Positions 8,468 to 16,362 of a stretch of 64,000 nucleotides of DNA are shown in pieces. Made by a program: the position numbers and the translations under genes. Every line of letters begins with the position of its first letter. Position 1 is the first letter of the stretch. The notes beneath the pieces are model-generated. The model saw only the letters and a list, made by a program, of their open reading frames with translations, was not told where the DNA came from and searched no databases. The stretch is from Serratia marcescens subsp. marcescens ATCC 13880 (GTDB taxonomy: Bacteria > Pseudomonadota > Gammaproteobacteria > Enterobacterales > Enterobacteriaceae), in assembly GCF_017299535.1 (NCBI RefSeq), contig NZ_CP071238.1, positions 62,001-126,000 on the forward strand. The letters run 5' to 3'.

Positions 8468-8704
8468 GCTGCCGCAAAATCGGCAGCCGGGCGTGAGAAC
8501 CCGTGTTTAACTATGGCGACACAACACGCGCCACGCGTGTTTTTTTTCGTCGCGGCCTTTGTGCGCTCATTTTTTGTGCGGTGGATGTTATGCTACCGCA
8601 GCAGTCAATCAATGGTGGCTCAGGCGGGGCAGCCTTCGGGCTGGCCGGTTTACATAGTTACCGGTTTCTCACCCCCGTCTGGGCTACCACCCTTGCGTGA
8701 GAAC
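8468..8704 (+). ncRNA. Terminator-bearing leader, candidate P4-type CI RNA immunity region
   Basis: Between the small ORF and the icd-like gene lie a hairpin at 8468-8487 (GCTGCCG/CGGCAGC) and a strong intrinsic terminator at 8523-8547 (AACACGCG-CCA-CGCGTGTT plus a T run). GCGTGAGAAC occurs twice, at 8491-8500 and 8695-8704, and CCGGTTTCTCAC at 8661-8672 is largely complementary to it. In phage P4 a short CI RNA pairs with leader sequences to force premature termination before the replication genes. The layout here fits that scheme. An open frame (8387-8938) crosses the region, but the internal terminator argues against its being one gene. Part of it may encode an Ash-like peptide (AGQPSGWPVY). 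Confidence 0.55.
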
Positions 8705-8746
8705 TTCGGTGGTAGCTGTTATCAGCTAACTATGGAGGCTGCCGTT

Positions 8747-8938
8747 ATGGCTACGACCCTCACCCCAACTCACCCGACATTCTGTTTCCTGTTTGCGGCC
8801 GTACGCCGGTCTGCGCTGACGGCTTCACCACGTATGGTGCGCACCGTGGCGGATTCTGAGCACAACGCCCGCCGCGTGCTGGCCCGTGATTACGTGTTGT
8901 CCTTTGCCGGTCGTCTGCCGGTTAAGGCGGCAGCATGA
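8747..8938 (+). CDS. Icd-like host cell division inhibitor
   Basis: The 63-residue protein begins MATTLTPTHPTFCFLFAAVRR and contains VADSEHNARRVLARDYVLSFAGRLPV, the conserved core of P4-satellite Icd-like proteins. The start at 8747 is set by GGAGG at 8734-8738. The frame is open far upstream, but that part overlaps the regulatory leader. Its stop overlaps the next start (ATGA). Confidence 0.75.
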   Translation: MATTLTPTHPTFCFLFAAVRRSALTASPRMVRTVADSEHNARRVLARDYVLSFAGRLPVKAAA

Positions 8939-9198
8939 ACACCCTGGCTGACCGTTATTACCGCGACACCCATTACCCTATCCCGCATGCCGATTTTCTG
9001 CGTCTTCAGCATGCGCACGCCACCGGCGTGCTGTTCCTCGACCTGCTGGACACCCTCGACTTGAGTGGGCAGCGCCCCGATGCCACGCAACAGGCATCGT
9101 TTGCTTCGGTCATTGCCTTGCTGACCGACCAGCTCGGCCACGTCGTCAACACCTGTGAATCCCAAATTCTTGCCCGCATGGAGGCCACCGCCGCATGA
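8935..9198 (+). CDS. P4-satellite hypothetical protein
   Basis: An 87-residue, mostly helical protein starting with an ATG that overlaps the icd-like stop. Its own stop overlaps the next start (ATGA), so it is translationally coupled in the alpha operon. Related small proteins recur in P4-like islands; no function is known to me. Confidence 0.7.
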   Translation: MNTLADRYYRDTHYPIPHADFLRLQHAHATGVLFLDLLDTLDLSGQRPDATQQASFASVIALLTDQLGHVVNTCESQILARMEATAA

Positions 9199-9530
9199 AC
9201 ACTGCATCCTGTTTACCGATTGAAGTCCGCACCGCCGTTTTCCGCCGCGCCGTGGCGCAAGCCTATCTGGACACCTGCGCCTTTTACCGGGTGAGCCTCG
9301 GGTACACGCTGGACGAGCTGCAGATGACGATTGCCCTGCGTTTGGAAGGGCACTTTGTGCGTCAGTACGGCGCAGAAGACGGCATGGACATGGCGTGCAC
9401 GATGTTGAGTGACATGGTGCAGCCGGACGTTCTGGTGGCCGCGCCGCGCCTGACCGCGCTGGGGCAAAAGATGATGGACGAGCTGTGCTGCGACCGCCTG
9501 TCGGCATCGCAGAACGCCACCGTACACTGA
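9195..9530 (+). CDS. P4-satellite hypothetical protein
   Basis: A 111-residue helical protein with four cysteines scattered through it and no recognised catalytic motif. Coupled by ATGA overlap to the upstream ORF and followed, after 10 bp with a GGAGAAGAG ribosome site, by the alpha primase gene. Context suggests a role in satellite replication or its control. Confidence 0.7.
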   Translation: MNTASCLPIEVRTAVFRRAVAQAYLDTCAFYRVSLGYTLDELQMTIALRLEGHFVRQYGAEDGMDMACTMLSDMVQPDVLVAAPRLTALGQKMMDELCCDRLSASQNATVH

Positions 9531-9540
9531 GGAGAAGAGC

Positions 9541-11874
9541 ATGAGCGCCCACTTCGTTTCCCAGACCGTACGTACCGCCACCGGCCAGTGGCCGGTGATA
9601 CTCCCGGCCCTCGGCATCGCCTTGCAGCCGAACGGCAAGCCGCAGCCGTGCCCGACCTGCGGCGGCAAAGACCGCTTCCGCTTCGACAACCAGGACGGAC
9701 GCGGCACCTGGTTCTGTAATCAGTGCGGGGCCGGTGACGGCCTCAACCTGGTGGAAAAAGCCCTGTCACTGTCTGCCCGGGCTGCTGCCGAACAGGTGGC
9801 TGCCGTGATGGGGAATAGCGCCAGCGCCTTGCCACCGGCCGCTGAGAGCGGTCATTCACCACAAGACAAGGCCGAGGCCCAGCGCAAAGCCGCGCGACAG
9901 GCACAGGCTCTGGTGGCTGCCGCGCAACCTCAGACCGGCAATGCCTACCTGAGCGCCAAGGGCTGGCCGGAGGTGGACACCCTGACCTTGCAGGGCCAGC
10001 CGCTGCGCGTCGGCGGTATCACCTTCCGGCCCGGCGACCTCTTGCTGCCACTGCATAACGCCGGAGGCGAGGTGGTCAACGTGCAGTTGATTAACGCCAG
10101 CGGGGACAAGCGCATGCTGGCGGGCGGGCAGGTGAAAGCTGCCTGCCACACCCTCTGCGGCCCGGACAACGCGGTTATCTGGCTCACCGAAGGTTATGCC
10201 ACCGGCCTTACCGTGCACCGCCTGACCGGTGAAACGGTGTGCGTGGCGCTGAGCGCCAACAACCTGGCGGCGGTGGCGGAGCAGCTGCGCAGCCACTACC
10301 CGGATGCACGGCTGCTGCTGGCGGCCGATAATGACCGCAGCGGCACCGGGCAGACCCGCGCCGCCGAGGCGGCCACACTCACCGGCGGTATCCCGGCGCT
10401 GCCGCCCACGGAAGGCGACTGGAACGACGTTTACTGTCAGCAGGGCGCTGAGGCCACGCGCGCGCAGTTCCAGGCGTTGAGCCAGCCGCCGCAGCCGAGC
10501 CCATTTGACACGCTGAGCGATGCCGACCTGAAAGCCATGAGCGCCAGCGAGAAGGCCGAACTGCTGGCTGAGCATTACGGCAACACCCTGGCGGTGCCGC
10601 CGGTGGGGGAAGAGCTGTGCCGCTATACACGTGGCGCCTGGCAGGTGCTGCCGCACCGGCAACTGAGCCGGGAGATTGCCGCGCTGTTCCAGAAGGTGCG
10701 CGCGCCGTTCTCCGCCGCCGGTATCAACAGCATTTTGGACACCCTCAAGCTGATGGTGCCGCAGATGGGCGAGCCTGCTCGCCGGTTGATTGGTTTTCGT
10801 AACGGGGTGTTTGATACCGTCAGCGGCCAGTTCAGCGCTCACCGGCAAGAACACTGGCTGCGCACCGTAAACAGCGTGGACTACACGCCGCCGCGCGCCG
10901 GGGAGAACCTGGCCGACCATGCACCGCACTTCTGGCAGTGGCTGACGCGGGCCGCCGGGGGCAACCACGATAAACAGGAGCGTATCCTCGCGGCACTTTT
11001 TATGGTGCTGGCCAACCGCTACGACTGGCAGCTGTTCCTCGAAGTGACCGGCCCCGGTGGCAGCGGCAAGAGCGTGATGGCGGCCATCGCCCGGCTGCTG
11101 GCCGGGGCTGACAACACCACTTCCGCGACCATCGATAACCTGGAGTCGGCGCGCGAGCGGGCCAGCGTGGTGGGTTACTCGCTGATTATCCTGCCCGACC
11201 AGGAAAAATGGAGCGGTGACGGAGCAGGCATCAAGGCTATCACCGGCGGCGATGCGGTCGCCATCGACCCGAAATACCGCGACGCTTACGCCGCCCATAT
11301 CCCGGCGGTGATTTTGGCGGTCAACAACAACCCGATGCAGTTCAGCGACCGCAGCGGCGGGGTCTCCCGGCGACGAGTGATTATTACCTTCCCGAACGCG
11401 ATACCGCTGATCGAGCGCGACCCGCAGTTGCTGGACAAAATCACCCAAGAGCTGGCAGTCATCGTGCGCCACCTGATGCAGCGCTTCGCCAACCCGAACG
11501 AGGCCCGCACACTGCTCCAGGCGCAGCAAAGCTCGGACGAGGCGCTGACCATCAAACGCCAGGCCGACCCGCTGGTTGACTTCTGCGGTTACCTGACGGT
11601 GCTCGGCACCCCGGAAGGCATGATGATAGGCAATGCCAACATCACCCCGCCGAATCCGCGTCGCTACCTGTATCACGCCTACCTGTCGTTTATGGCGGCA
11701 CGGGGCTATCAGCACGTGATGAACCTGACGGCCTTTGGTCTCGCGGTGCCGCAGACGCTGAGAGAGTATGAGAAAACTCTGCTCAAACGTAAAACCCGGC
11801 TGGGGATGCAGACCAATGTGGTATTGAGTGAAGAGTGCGAAGCGGACTGGCTGCCGAAGTGTGGGGCGGTGTGA
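9541..11874 (+). CDS. P4 alpha-type primase/helicase
   Basis: The 777-residue replication protein has an N-terminal zinc-binding primase motif (CPTCGGKDRFRF ... WFCNQCG), a TOPRIM-like centre (ITEGYATGLTVH; LLAADNDRSGTGQ) and a C-terminal superfamily 3 helicase (Walker A GPGGSGKSVM, near residue 504; ILPDQEKW as Walker B). This is the order of the P4 alpha protein, which also recognises the origin. It is full length with no lesion seen. An intrinsic terminator lies about 170 bp downstream. Iteron-like repeats at 7495-7842 may be its binding sites. Confidence 0.93.
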   Translation: MSAHFVSQTVRTATGQWPVILPALGIALQPNGKPQPCPTCGGKDRFRFDNQDGRGTWFCNQCGAGDGLNLVEKALSLSARAAAEQVAAVMGNSASALPPAAESGHSPQDKAEAQRKAARQAQALVAAAQPQTGNAYLSAKGWPEVDTLTLQGQPLRVGGITFRPGDLLLPLHNAGGEVVNVQLINASGDKRMLAGGQVKAACHTLCGPDNAVIWLTEGYATGLTVHRLTGETVCVALSANNLAAVAEQLRSHYPDARLLLAADNDRSGTGQTRAAEAATLTGGIPALPPTEGDWNDVYCQQGAEATRAQFQALSQPPQPSPFDTLSDADLKAMSASEKAELLAEHYGNTLAVPPVGEELCRYTRGAWQVLPHRQLSREIAALFQKVRAPFSAAGINSILDTLKLMVPQMGEPARRLIGFRNGVFDTVSGQFSAHRQEHWLRTVNSVDYTPPRAGENLADHAPHFWQWLTRAAGGNHDKQERILAALFMVLANRYDWQLFLEVTGPGGSGKSVMAAIARLLAGADNTTSATIDNLESARERASVVGYSLIILPDQEKWSGDGAGIKAITGGDAVAIDPKYRDAYAAHIPAVILAVNNNPMQFSDRSGGVSRRRVIITFPNAIPLIERDPQLLDKITQELAVIVRHLMQRFANPNEARTLLQAQQSSDEALTIKRQADPLVDFCGYLTVLGTPEGMMIGNANITPPNPRRYLYHAYLSFMAARGYQHVMNLTAFGLAVPQTLREYEKTLLKRKTRLGMQTNVVLSEECEADWLPKCGAV

Positions 11875-12042
11875 CGATGAGCAGGACGATCGGCCGGGCC
11901 GATCAATTGCCCTTTATTGATCTGCCGAATCCATTGGACGCTCAATCATCGCACCGCCTATAGTGACAGTGAAAAATACGCAACAACACCAGGGCATTAC
12001 CCCGGCCGCAGAGCGGCCGGTATCATAACGACAAGCGCTCCC

Positions 12043-12067
12043 AAACCGGCTCAGGCCGGTTTTTTAT
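12043..12067 (+). terminator. Intrinsic terminator of the alpha operon
   Basis: AAACCGGC (12043-12050), loop TCAG, GCCGGTTT (12055-12062), then further T. Two other perfect hairpins precede it (around 11890-11906 and 12003-12020). Confidence 0.85.
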
Positions 12068-12122
12068 ATCCTCGTTTCGCCCCCCTATTGACGCTGTACT
12101 GAATCGCAGGGCTGCCCGACAG

Positions 12123-13229
12123 TCAGTCGGATGAGGGAACGGCGGGAGGCTTAACGACCGCGCCCCGACGCTGCCCCTGCGTCGGCATCACCACCCCCCA
12201 GGGGTAGGCCGGCTGCTGTTCTTTCTCATACTGATAAACAATGAGCCGCGCCAGATTGCGATTGTCATAACGGCGGCCGAAATTGAGCGCAATGCTGCTG
12301 GGGGCGGCCAAAATCACGTGGATGCGTTCGGCGCCACACGCCGTCAGCATTTTGACCTGTTCGATAAATTGCAGCGCCAGCCGGGTTTGTTTCGACAGCG
12401 ACCAGTGATTACCGAGCGTTGTGGCGTTCAGCGAGAGATGTGACAGCGGGTAGGTGGGGAAAGTTTGGCGTATGGCGGCAATGTCGGCCTGGTAGGACAC
12501 CGAGATCGCCAGCACCACATCTTTGGCCGCTGAGGTGACGAGGCTTTCCATCAGGCTAAAATCGGCGCGGTCATCATCGGCATTGTTGTCAATCAGCCGC
12601 CAGGCCTCTTGCGCTCGGTCCCAGTCATAGACGCAGACCGGGCCGTTGTCATCGAGAATGGCGCCAATGTAGAAGGTGAACGGAACCGGCAATTGCCCGC
12701 CATACACCAGTGTCAGATCCTGATGATCGATACCGTCAATGCGGGTGGCGATATTGCTGGCCAGCGTGCTGATATTGTCGTCAAAGGCCTCTTCCGGGTG
12801 ACTGATTGCGCCATCCCGCATCCGCTGCGTCATATCGAGGGTTAATGCGTCTATCTTTCCGTTGAAATGACGAGGTACCGTTTTATACAGCGGCGTGGTC
12901 GCGACTTTCCGCAGCGCTCTCCCTTCGATAACCACCACCTTTTTGCGCACCGTGATTTTAGCCTCCTGGTAAGCGTCGACCAGCAGCCAGACAAATCCCC
13001 CCAGAATGATGAATGCCGCCACGAAATTGATGAAATAGTCCGTGATGACATTCCCCTCGGAGACGGCCAGCGAGAAGCGGGCATCGCCTTTCTCCAGCGT
13101 TAACGCCTTCCCCAGCGAGTTGTTCACACTCAGGATCCCGGCGCCAAGCAGCATGATGAGGTATTGGATTTTCCGCTGGCGCGTTTTCCAGTCGACCAGC
13201 TTTATCAGAATATATTTTGCCGTTTCCAT
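12123..13229 (-). CDS. CBASS effector: two-TM SAVED protein (Cap14-like)
   Basis: The 368-residue protein has two N-terminal membrane helices (about 22-38 and 60-86). A soluble C-terminal SAVED domain follows, ending CGAERIHVILAAPSSIALNFGRRYDNRNLARLIVYQYE, the characteristic SAVED tail. SAVED domains bind cyclic oligonucleotides. The TM-SAVED class is thought to disrupt the inner membrane when ligand made by the CD-NTase binds, causing abortive infection. It is the last gene of the minus-strand CBASS operon, and only one base separates it from the exonuclease stop. Confidence 0.85.
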   Translation of the reverse strand: METAKYILIKLVDWKTRQRKIQYLIMLLGAGILSVNNSLGKALTLEKGDARFSLAVSEGNVITDYFINFVAAFIILGGFVWLLVDAYQEAKITVRKKVVVIEGRALRKVATTPLYKTVPRHFNGKIDALTLDMTQRMRDGAISHPEEAFDDNISTLASNIATRIDGIDHQDLTLVYGGQLPVPFTFYIGAILDDNGPVCVYDWDRAQEAWRLIDNNADDDRADFSLMESLVTSAAKDVVLAISVSYQADIAAIRQTFPTYPLSHLSLNATTLGNHWSLSKQTRLALQFIEQVKMLTACGAERIHVILAAPSSIALNFGRRYDNRNLARLIVYQYEKEQQPAYPWGVVMPTQGQRRGAVVKPPAVPSSD

Positions 13230-13230
13230 G

Positions 13231-13785
13231 TCAGCGTTTTTCCCTTATGTGTGCTTTGATCTTCAAAAACATCTCGGCCTGATACAGCGCGTCATCCAGC
13301 GCGTTGTGGCTGCCGTGATTTTTGAGATTAAATTGGGCGTCGATACGGCTGGAGCGGGTGTCTTGCCAGCGGCTGCCGGTGGCCCCCATGTACAGGGCTT
13401 TGATATCGAGGGCGGCAAAGCCAAACGGGTTATGGCCGAGATAAACGTGAAAGTAGTAATTGATGAATGACCAGTCGAAAGCCGCATTGAAACCGACGAA
13501 AATCGGTTTACTCGTGGCGTCGGTGACCGCGGTGACCCAGTGAGCAAATCGCTGCATGGCCGCTTTCGGATCGATGCCGCGGGTTATTTGGGTCTGCAGA
13601 TTGAAACCGGTGACGGCCAGCGCTTCAGGATCGTAATGCAGATTCAGCGGCTGCACTTCAATGTAAAAGCGTTCCGCCGGGTTGTCGATGACGCAGGCGC
13701 CAATAGAGAGCAGGCTGCACACGCCGGGTATGGGCCCGGCAGTTTCAATATCGACCGAGATAAAGCCTTCATGTTCAACGCTCAT
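13231..13785 (-). CDS. DEDDh 3'-5' exonuclease, CBASS accessory (Cap18-like)
   Basis: The 184-residue protein has the DnaQ-like exonuclease motifs: D12-x-E14 (SVDIETAG), an Asp in FVGFNAAFDWSFIN, and H-x4-D in SHNALDDALYQAEMF. The ATG at 13785 is chosen because GAGG lies 7-10 nt upstream; the open frame extends 23 codons further without a good site. It overlaps the E2 gene by 11 bp. Exonucleases of this type are known as ancillary genes in CBASS loci, but what they degrade is unclear to me. The motifs are complete, so activity is expected. Confidence 0.85.
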   Translation of the reverse strand: MSVEHEGFISVDIETAGPIPGVCSLLSIGACVIDNPAERFYIEVQPLNLHYDPEALAVTGFNLQTQITRGIDPKAAMQRFAHWVTAVTDATSKPIFVGFNAAFDWSFINYYFHVYLGHNPFGFAALDIKALYMGATGSRWQDTRSSRIDAQFNLKNHGSHNALDDALYQAEMFLKIKAHIREKR

Positions 13786-14263
13786 TTTTAACCTCGCTGG
13801 TGCGTGGGTGCTTGCCGCCGCCTTCCCAGTCGCGGGTGCGCAGCCACTGTTCAAAATAAAACAGCCAGAGCGACGCCCAGGGAATGATCGTGTCGCTGAT
13901 TTTTAACTGGGCGCGCCATTCGCTGAGCCCATTGTCGGCCTGTGAGCCAGGCAAAAACAGGCACAGCCTGGCGCCGGGAATATGCTTATCGGCGGGATAC
14001 AGGTGCGGAATAGCCCGCGTACCGGCCAACGCGAAGAGATCCGGTTCTGTCACCACGCAAATCGGTGGGGTGAGCAGGCTATATCGGATCGCGACCTTGT
14101 AGCGGCGGCTGAACAGCGAGGGTTGCAGCCATCCTTCCCATAGCAGGGTGCGATCGTGATGGATAATGCGCAGCCGTTCATACGGGCTGCCGGCTTTCAA
14201 CGCGTGATATTGCTGGGCGAGGGTCAGCGGTTTGCAGTGATGCCTGATAACCACGTTATTCAC
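13775..14263 (-). CDS. E2-only Cap2-like protein of short type II CBASS
   Basis: The 162-residue protein has no E1 domain. Cys101 in GARLCLFLP, preceded by a HLYP segment, sits where the E2-like catalytic cysteine of Cap2 lies. The C-terminal DTIIPWASLWLFYFEQWLRTRDWEGGGKHP is the hallmark tail of short type II CBASS E2 proteins. Such proteins conjugate the C-terminus of the CD-NTase or regulate it. The gene starts with GTG, overlaps the CD-NTase 3' end by 8 bp, and must rely on coupling, as no strong ribosome site is seen. Confidence 0.82.
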   Translation of the reverse strand: MNNVVIRHHCKPLTLAQQYHALKAGSPYERLRIIHHDRTLLWEGWLQPSLFSRRYKVAIRYSLLTPPICVVTEPDLFALAGTRAIPHLYPADKHIPGARLCLFLPGSQADNGLSEWRAQLKISDTIIPWASLWLFYFEQWLRTRDWEGGGKHPRTSEVKNER

Positions 14264-15479
14264 CGTAGAAGGTGTTTTTAGGCACGCCGGCCTGGGCCGC
14301 CGTGCTGGCGAGGCCGGTGGCGATCAGCCCGCCGGTTTTCTTATCAAGTTGCAGGCTGCCTTGTTCTCTGGCCGACTGCATATGCTCCATCAGACGTTGC
14401 CTGACGACATCGACCGGCTTTTTGCCGAAGCCGTCTTCGAGGCTCAGGAACAGGTTGTCTTCCCCCACGCTGGCGGCGATGGTGTTAAACGTCGCCTGGG
14501 CCGCGGCATGCCACTGGTAAAAGGTTTCACTGCGCTGAGGCCCCTCATCCTGCTCTGAGCGGTTCCACTTCTCGGCGAAGTTTTCCTCCGGCATGTGCGG
14601 GTTGCTGACCTGTATTTCTCCCTGTATCGACACAATGAAATCCGGCATCAGTTCCAGCACGTCTAACAGAATATCCAGGTCGTTGTCGTAGGAGCGCCTG
14701 TCAGCAATGATGTGGTTGTAGGCATGACAAGCCAGCGTGGTGATGATGACCGAAATCGGGCGGCAGCGCTGCCGGACATCATCCTGCTCGGCGGCCCATT
14801 CGTCACGGTGGCGTTTGAGAATTTGTACGATGCGATTAAGCAATTTCTTGTCGGTGCTGTCCGGCAGCGGGAGCAGCGCCTCGGTGCCCACGCGGCTGGC
14901 GGAATCCATGACCAGAATGGTGCGCAGGGGCTGCACGCTGGCGCTGCTATCGAACCACTCGGCGTAGCCGCTGGGGTTGGACTCCTTCCAGGCGGTGTGC
15001 GCATCTACGACCCACAGCGGCTGGCCCGGATGTTGTGCGCCGGTGTGTTCGCGGCCCGGCGTGATATCCAGATGATAATCTCCGGCATAGTTGATACGGA
15101 ATCCACGGGGTAAATCGCTTAGTAGATCTTTATAAGTGTTATGCGACTCCAGTCGCCGGCGAATGGCCGATATTACGCCGGTATAATCCGCCTGGGTGGC
15201 ATGGGGCAGATAACAAATCAGGTCAATATCGTATTGCTCTTCATTTTTGGGCTTAACGGTGGTGTTGAGCCGCACGCTGCCCTGCGGGTAAATAACGGCA
15301 TCTTGCAATAGCGGATCGTCGCCTTCAGACAGGAAGGTGCCGACCCCGTTATAGGCGCTTTTGATGTTGGCGTATTGGGTTTTGGTGAGATCCAGCGTTT
15401 CAATAATTTGCGATAATAAATCGGCGATACGCTGCTTTTTTCCTGCCGGCAGGCTTCTGGCGGTAGCGGAACCGTACAT
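14256..15479 (-). CDS. CBASS CD-NTase (cyclic oligonucleotide synthase)
   Basis: The 407-residue nucleotidyltransferase has the OAS/cGAS-type active site: G67-S68 in YPQGSVRL, D84-x-D86 in QYDIDLI, and a third Asp at 138 (YHLDITPG). It makes a cyclic di- or trinucleotide upon phage infection, which the downstream SAVED effector binds. It is first in the operon, with AAGGAA six bases before its ATG. The C-terminus ends FYGE, and the penultimate Gly is of interest because type II CBASS modifies the CD-NTase tail. The exact clade and product cannot be set by eye. Confidence 0.9.
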   Translation of the reverse strand: MYGSATARSLPAGKKQRIADLLSQIIETLDLTKTQYANIKSAYNGVGTFLSEGDDPLLQDAVIYPQGSVRLNTTVKPKNEEQYDIDLICYLPHATQADYTGVISAIRRRLESHNTYKDLLSDLPRGFRINYAGDYHLDITPGREHTGAQHPGQPLWVVDAHTAWKESNPSGYAEWFDSSASVQPLRTILVMDSASRVGTEALLPLPDSTDKKLLNRIVQILKRHRDEWAAEQDDVRQRCRPISVIITTLACHAYNHIIADRRSYDNDLDILLDVLELMPDFIVSIQGEIQVSNPHMPEENFAEKWNRSEQDEGPQRSETFYQWHAAAQATFNTIAASVGEDNLFLSLEDGFGKKPVDVVRQRLMEHMQSAREQGSLQLDKKTGGLIATGLASTAAQAGVPKNTFYGE

Positions 15480-15612
15480 AGTATTTCCTTATGCTATGGG
15501 GGCCGCTGTACTGCGGGTGTGAGAACGCCACAGCGGCCAATAATAAAAAGGGGTGAAGCGATGGGCCGCAAGCGGGCCCACACACCGTATCACTCATGAA
15601 ACTCGGGTGACG

Positions 15613-15897
15613 TCAGGGGCATTCCGGCAGGCTGAGCAGGTTATTGGGGTGTTCGCCGTCATTTTGCGTTTTGAGGTATTTATTCCCCGCCGCGCTGGTT
15701 GAGATAATCACCCAGACGGAATGGCCATTTGCGGTGACCCAAAAGCGCCAGGTGCCCGCCTCGATCCCGGCAATGGCGTCTGCCTGGGGCAGTGACCAGC
15801 GGGTGCCATCGGCGTTGACGCCGCCAATAGCCTGAATGCGCTCATGCGCGTTTTGGCGATCGGATTTTCTGATACAGGTAACTTGATGGTCCGACAT
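15613..15897 (-). CDS. DUF3892 domain protein
   Basis: The 94-residue protein matches the DUF3892 pattern: [21 protein letters not shown] near the start and [21 protein letters not shown] at the end. The ATG at 15897 follows GAGGAG by 6 bases. It is upstream of, and on the same strand as, the CD-NTase with a 133-bp gap, so it may be co-transcribed with the CBASS operon. DUF3892 genes often lie beside defence genes. The function is unknown. Confidence 0.8.
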   Translation of the reverse strand: MSDHQVTCIRKSDRQNAHERIQAIGGVNADGTRWSLPQADAIAGIEAGTWRFWVTANGHSVWVIISTSAAGNKYLKTQNDGEHPNNLLSLPECP

Positions 15898-16362
15898 AAC
15901 AACTCCTCGGTTAGGGAAATATTTACGCATAGGCGTAAGGGAAAACAGAAATAATGGGCCCGGATAGCCCTTTACATAACCTGGGTTGAAATCACTGCTA
16001 TAAATGTATAGTCGGCTAATGGTGGTGCATTCAATAGCCAGTCTATTACGGGTGCTGAAGTTTCTAATTATCTGTGGCGTTAATGATGTTTTTTGCCCTC
16101 ATTAAAGTCAACATCAATAGGATGGTTTTCTTGATTCGTTATCACATAATTTTTATAATTTGAAAAAATAATTATTATAATTCATATTTATTTCAATAAT
16201 ATATTGACGGTGTCTCTACTCTGAATGCGTTTATGTTAGTAATTTAATTTAATTTAATTTAATTTTTATTAATCGCAATGCTGGGTTTTATCTGTCATTG
16301 ATAGGTTGCGCATCAGCCTGATAACCCTATTAAACTCATGAGGGATATCAGGGCGACTGGGG
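15898..16362. other. AT-rich intergenic region with a pentanucleotide repeat
   Basis: No gene is seen. It separates the FKBP gene from the DUF3892/CBASS genes, all on the minus strand, so it holds the promoter of the latter. It contains five tandem AATTT units at 16241-16265, an imperfect simple repeat prone to slippage. Confidence 0.6.

Noticed and set aside
8387..8938. One 183-residue gene covering the P4 leader and Icd-like protein
   Set aside because: A strong intrinsic terminator lies inside it, and a well-placed GGAGG starts the conserved Icd-like part at 8747.
9856..11715. 619-residue minus-strand frame opposite alpha
   Set aside because: Shadow frame of the GC-rich alpha gene; composition rich in His, Arg and Gln with no motif.
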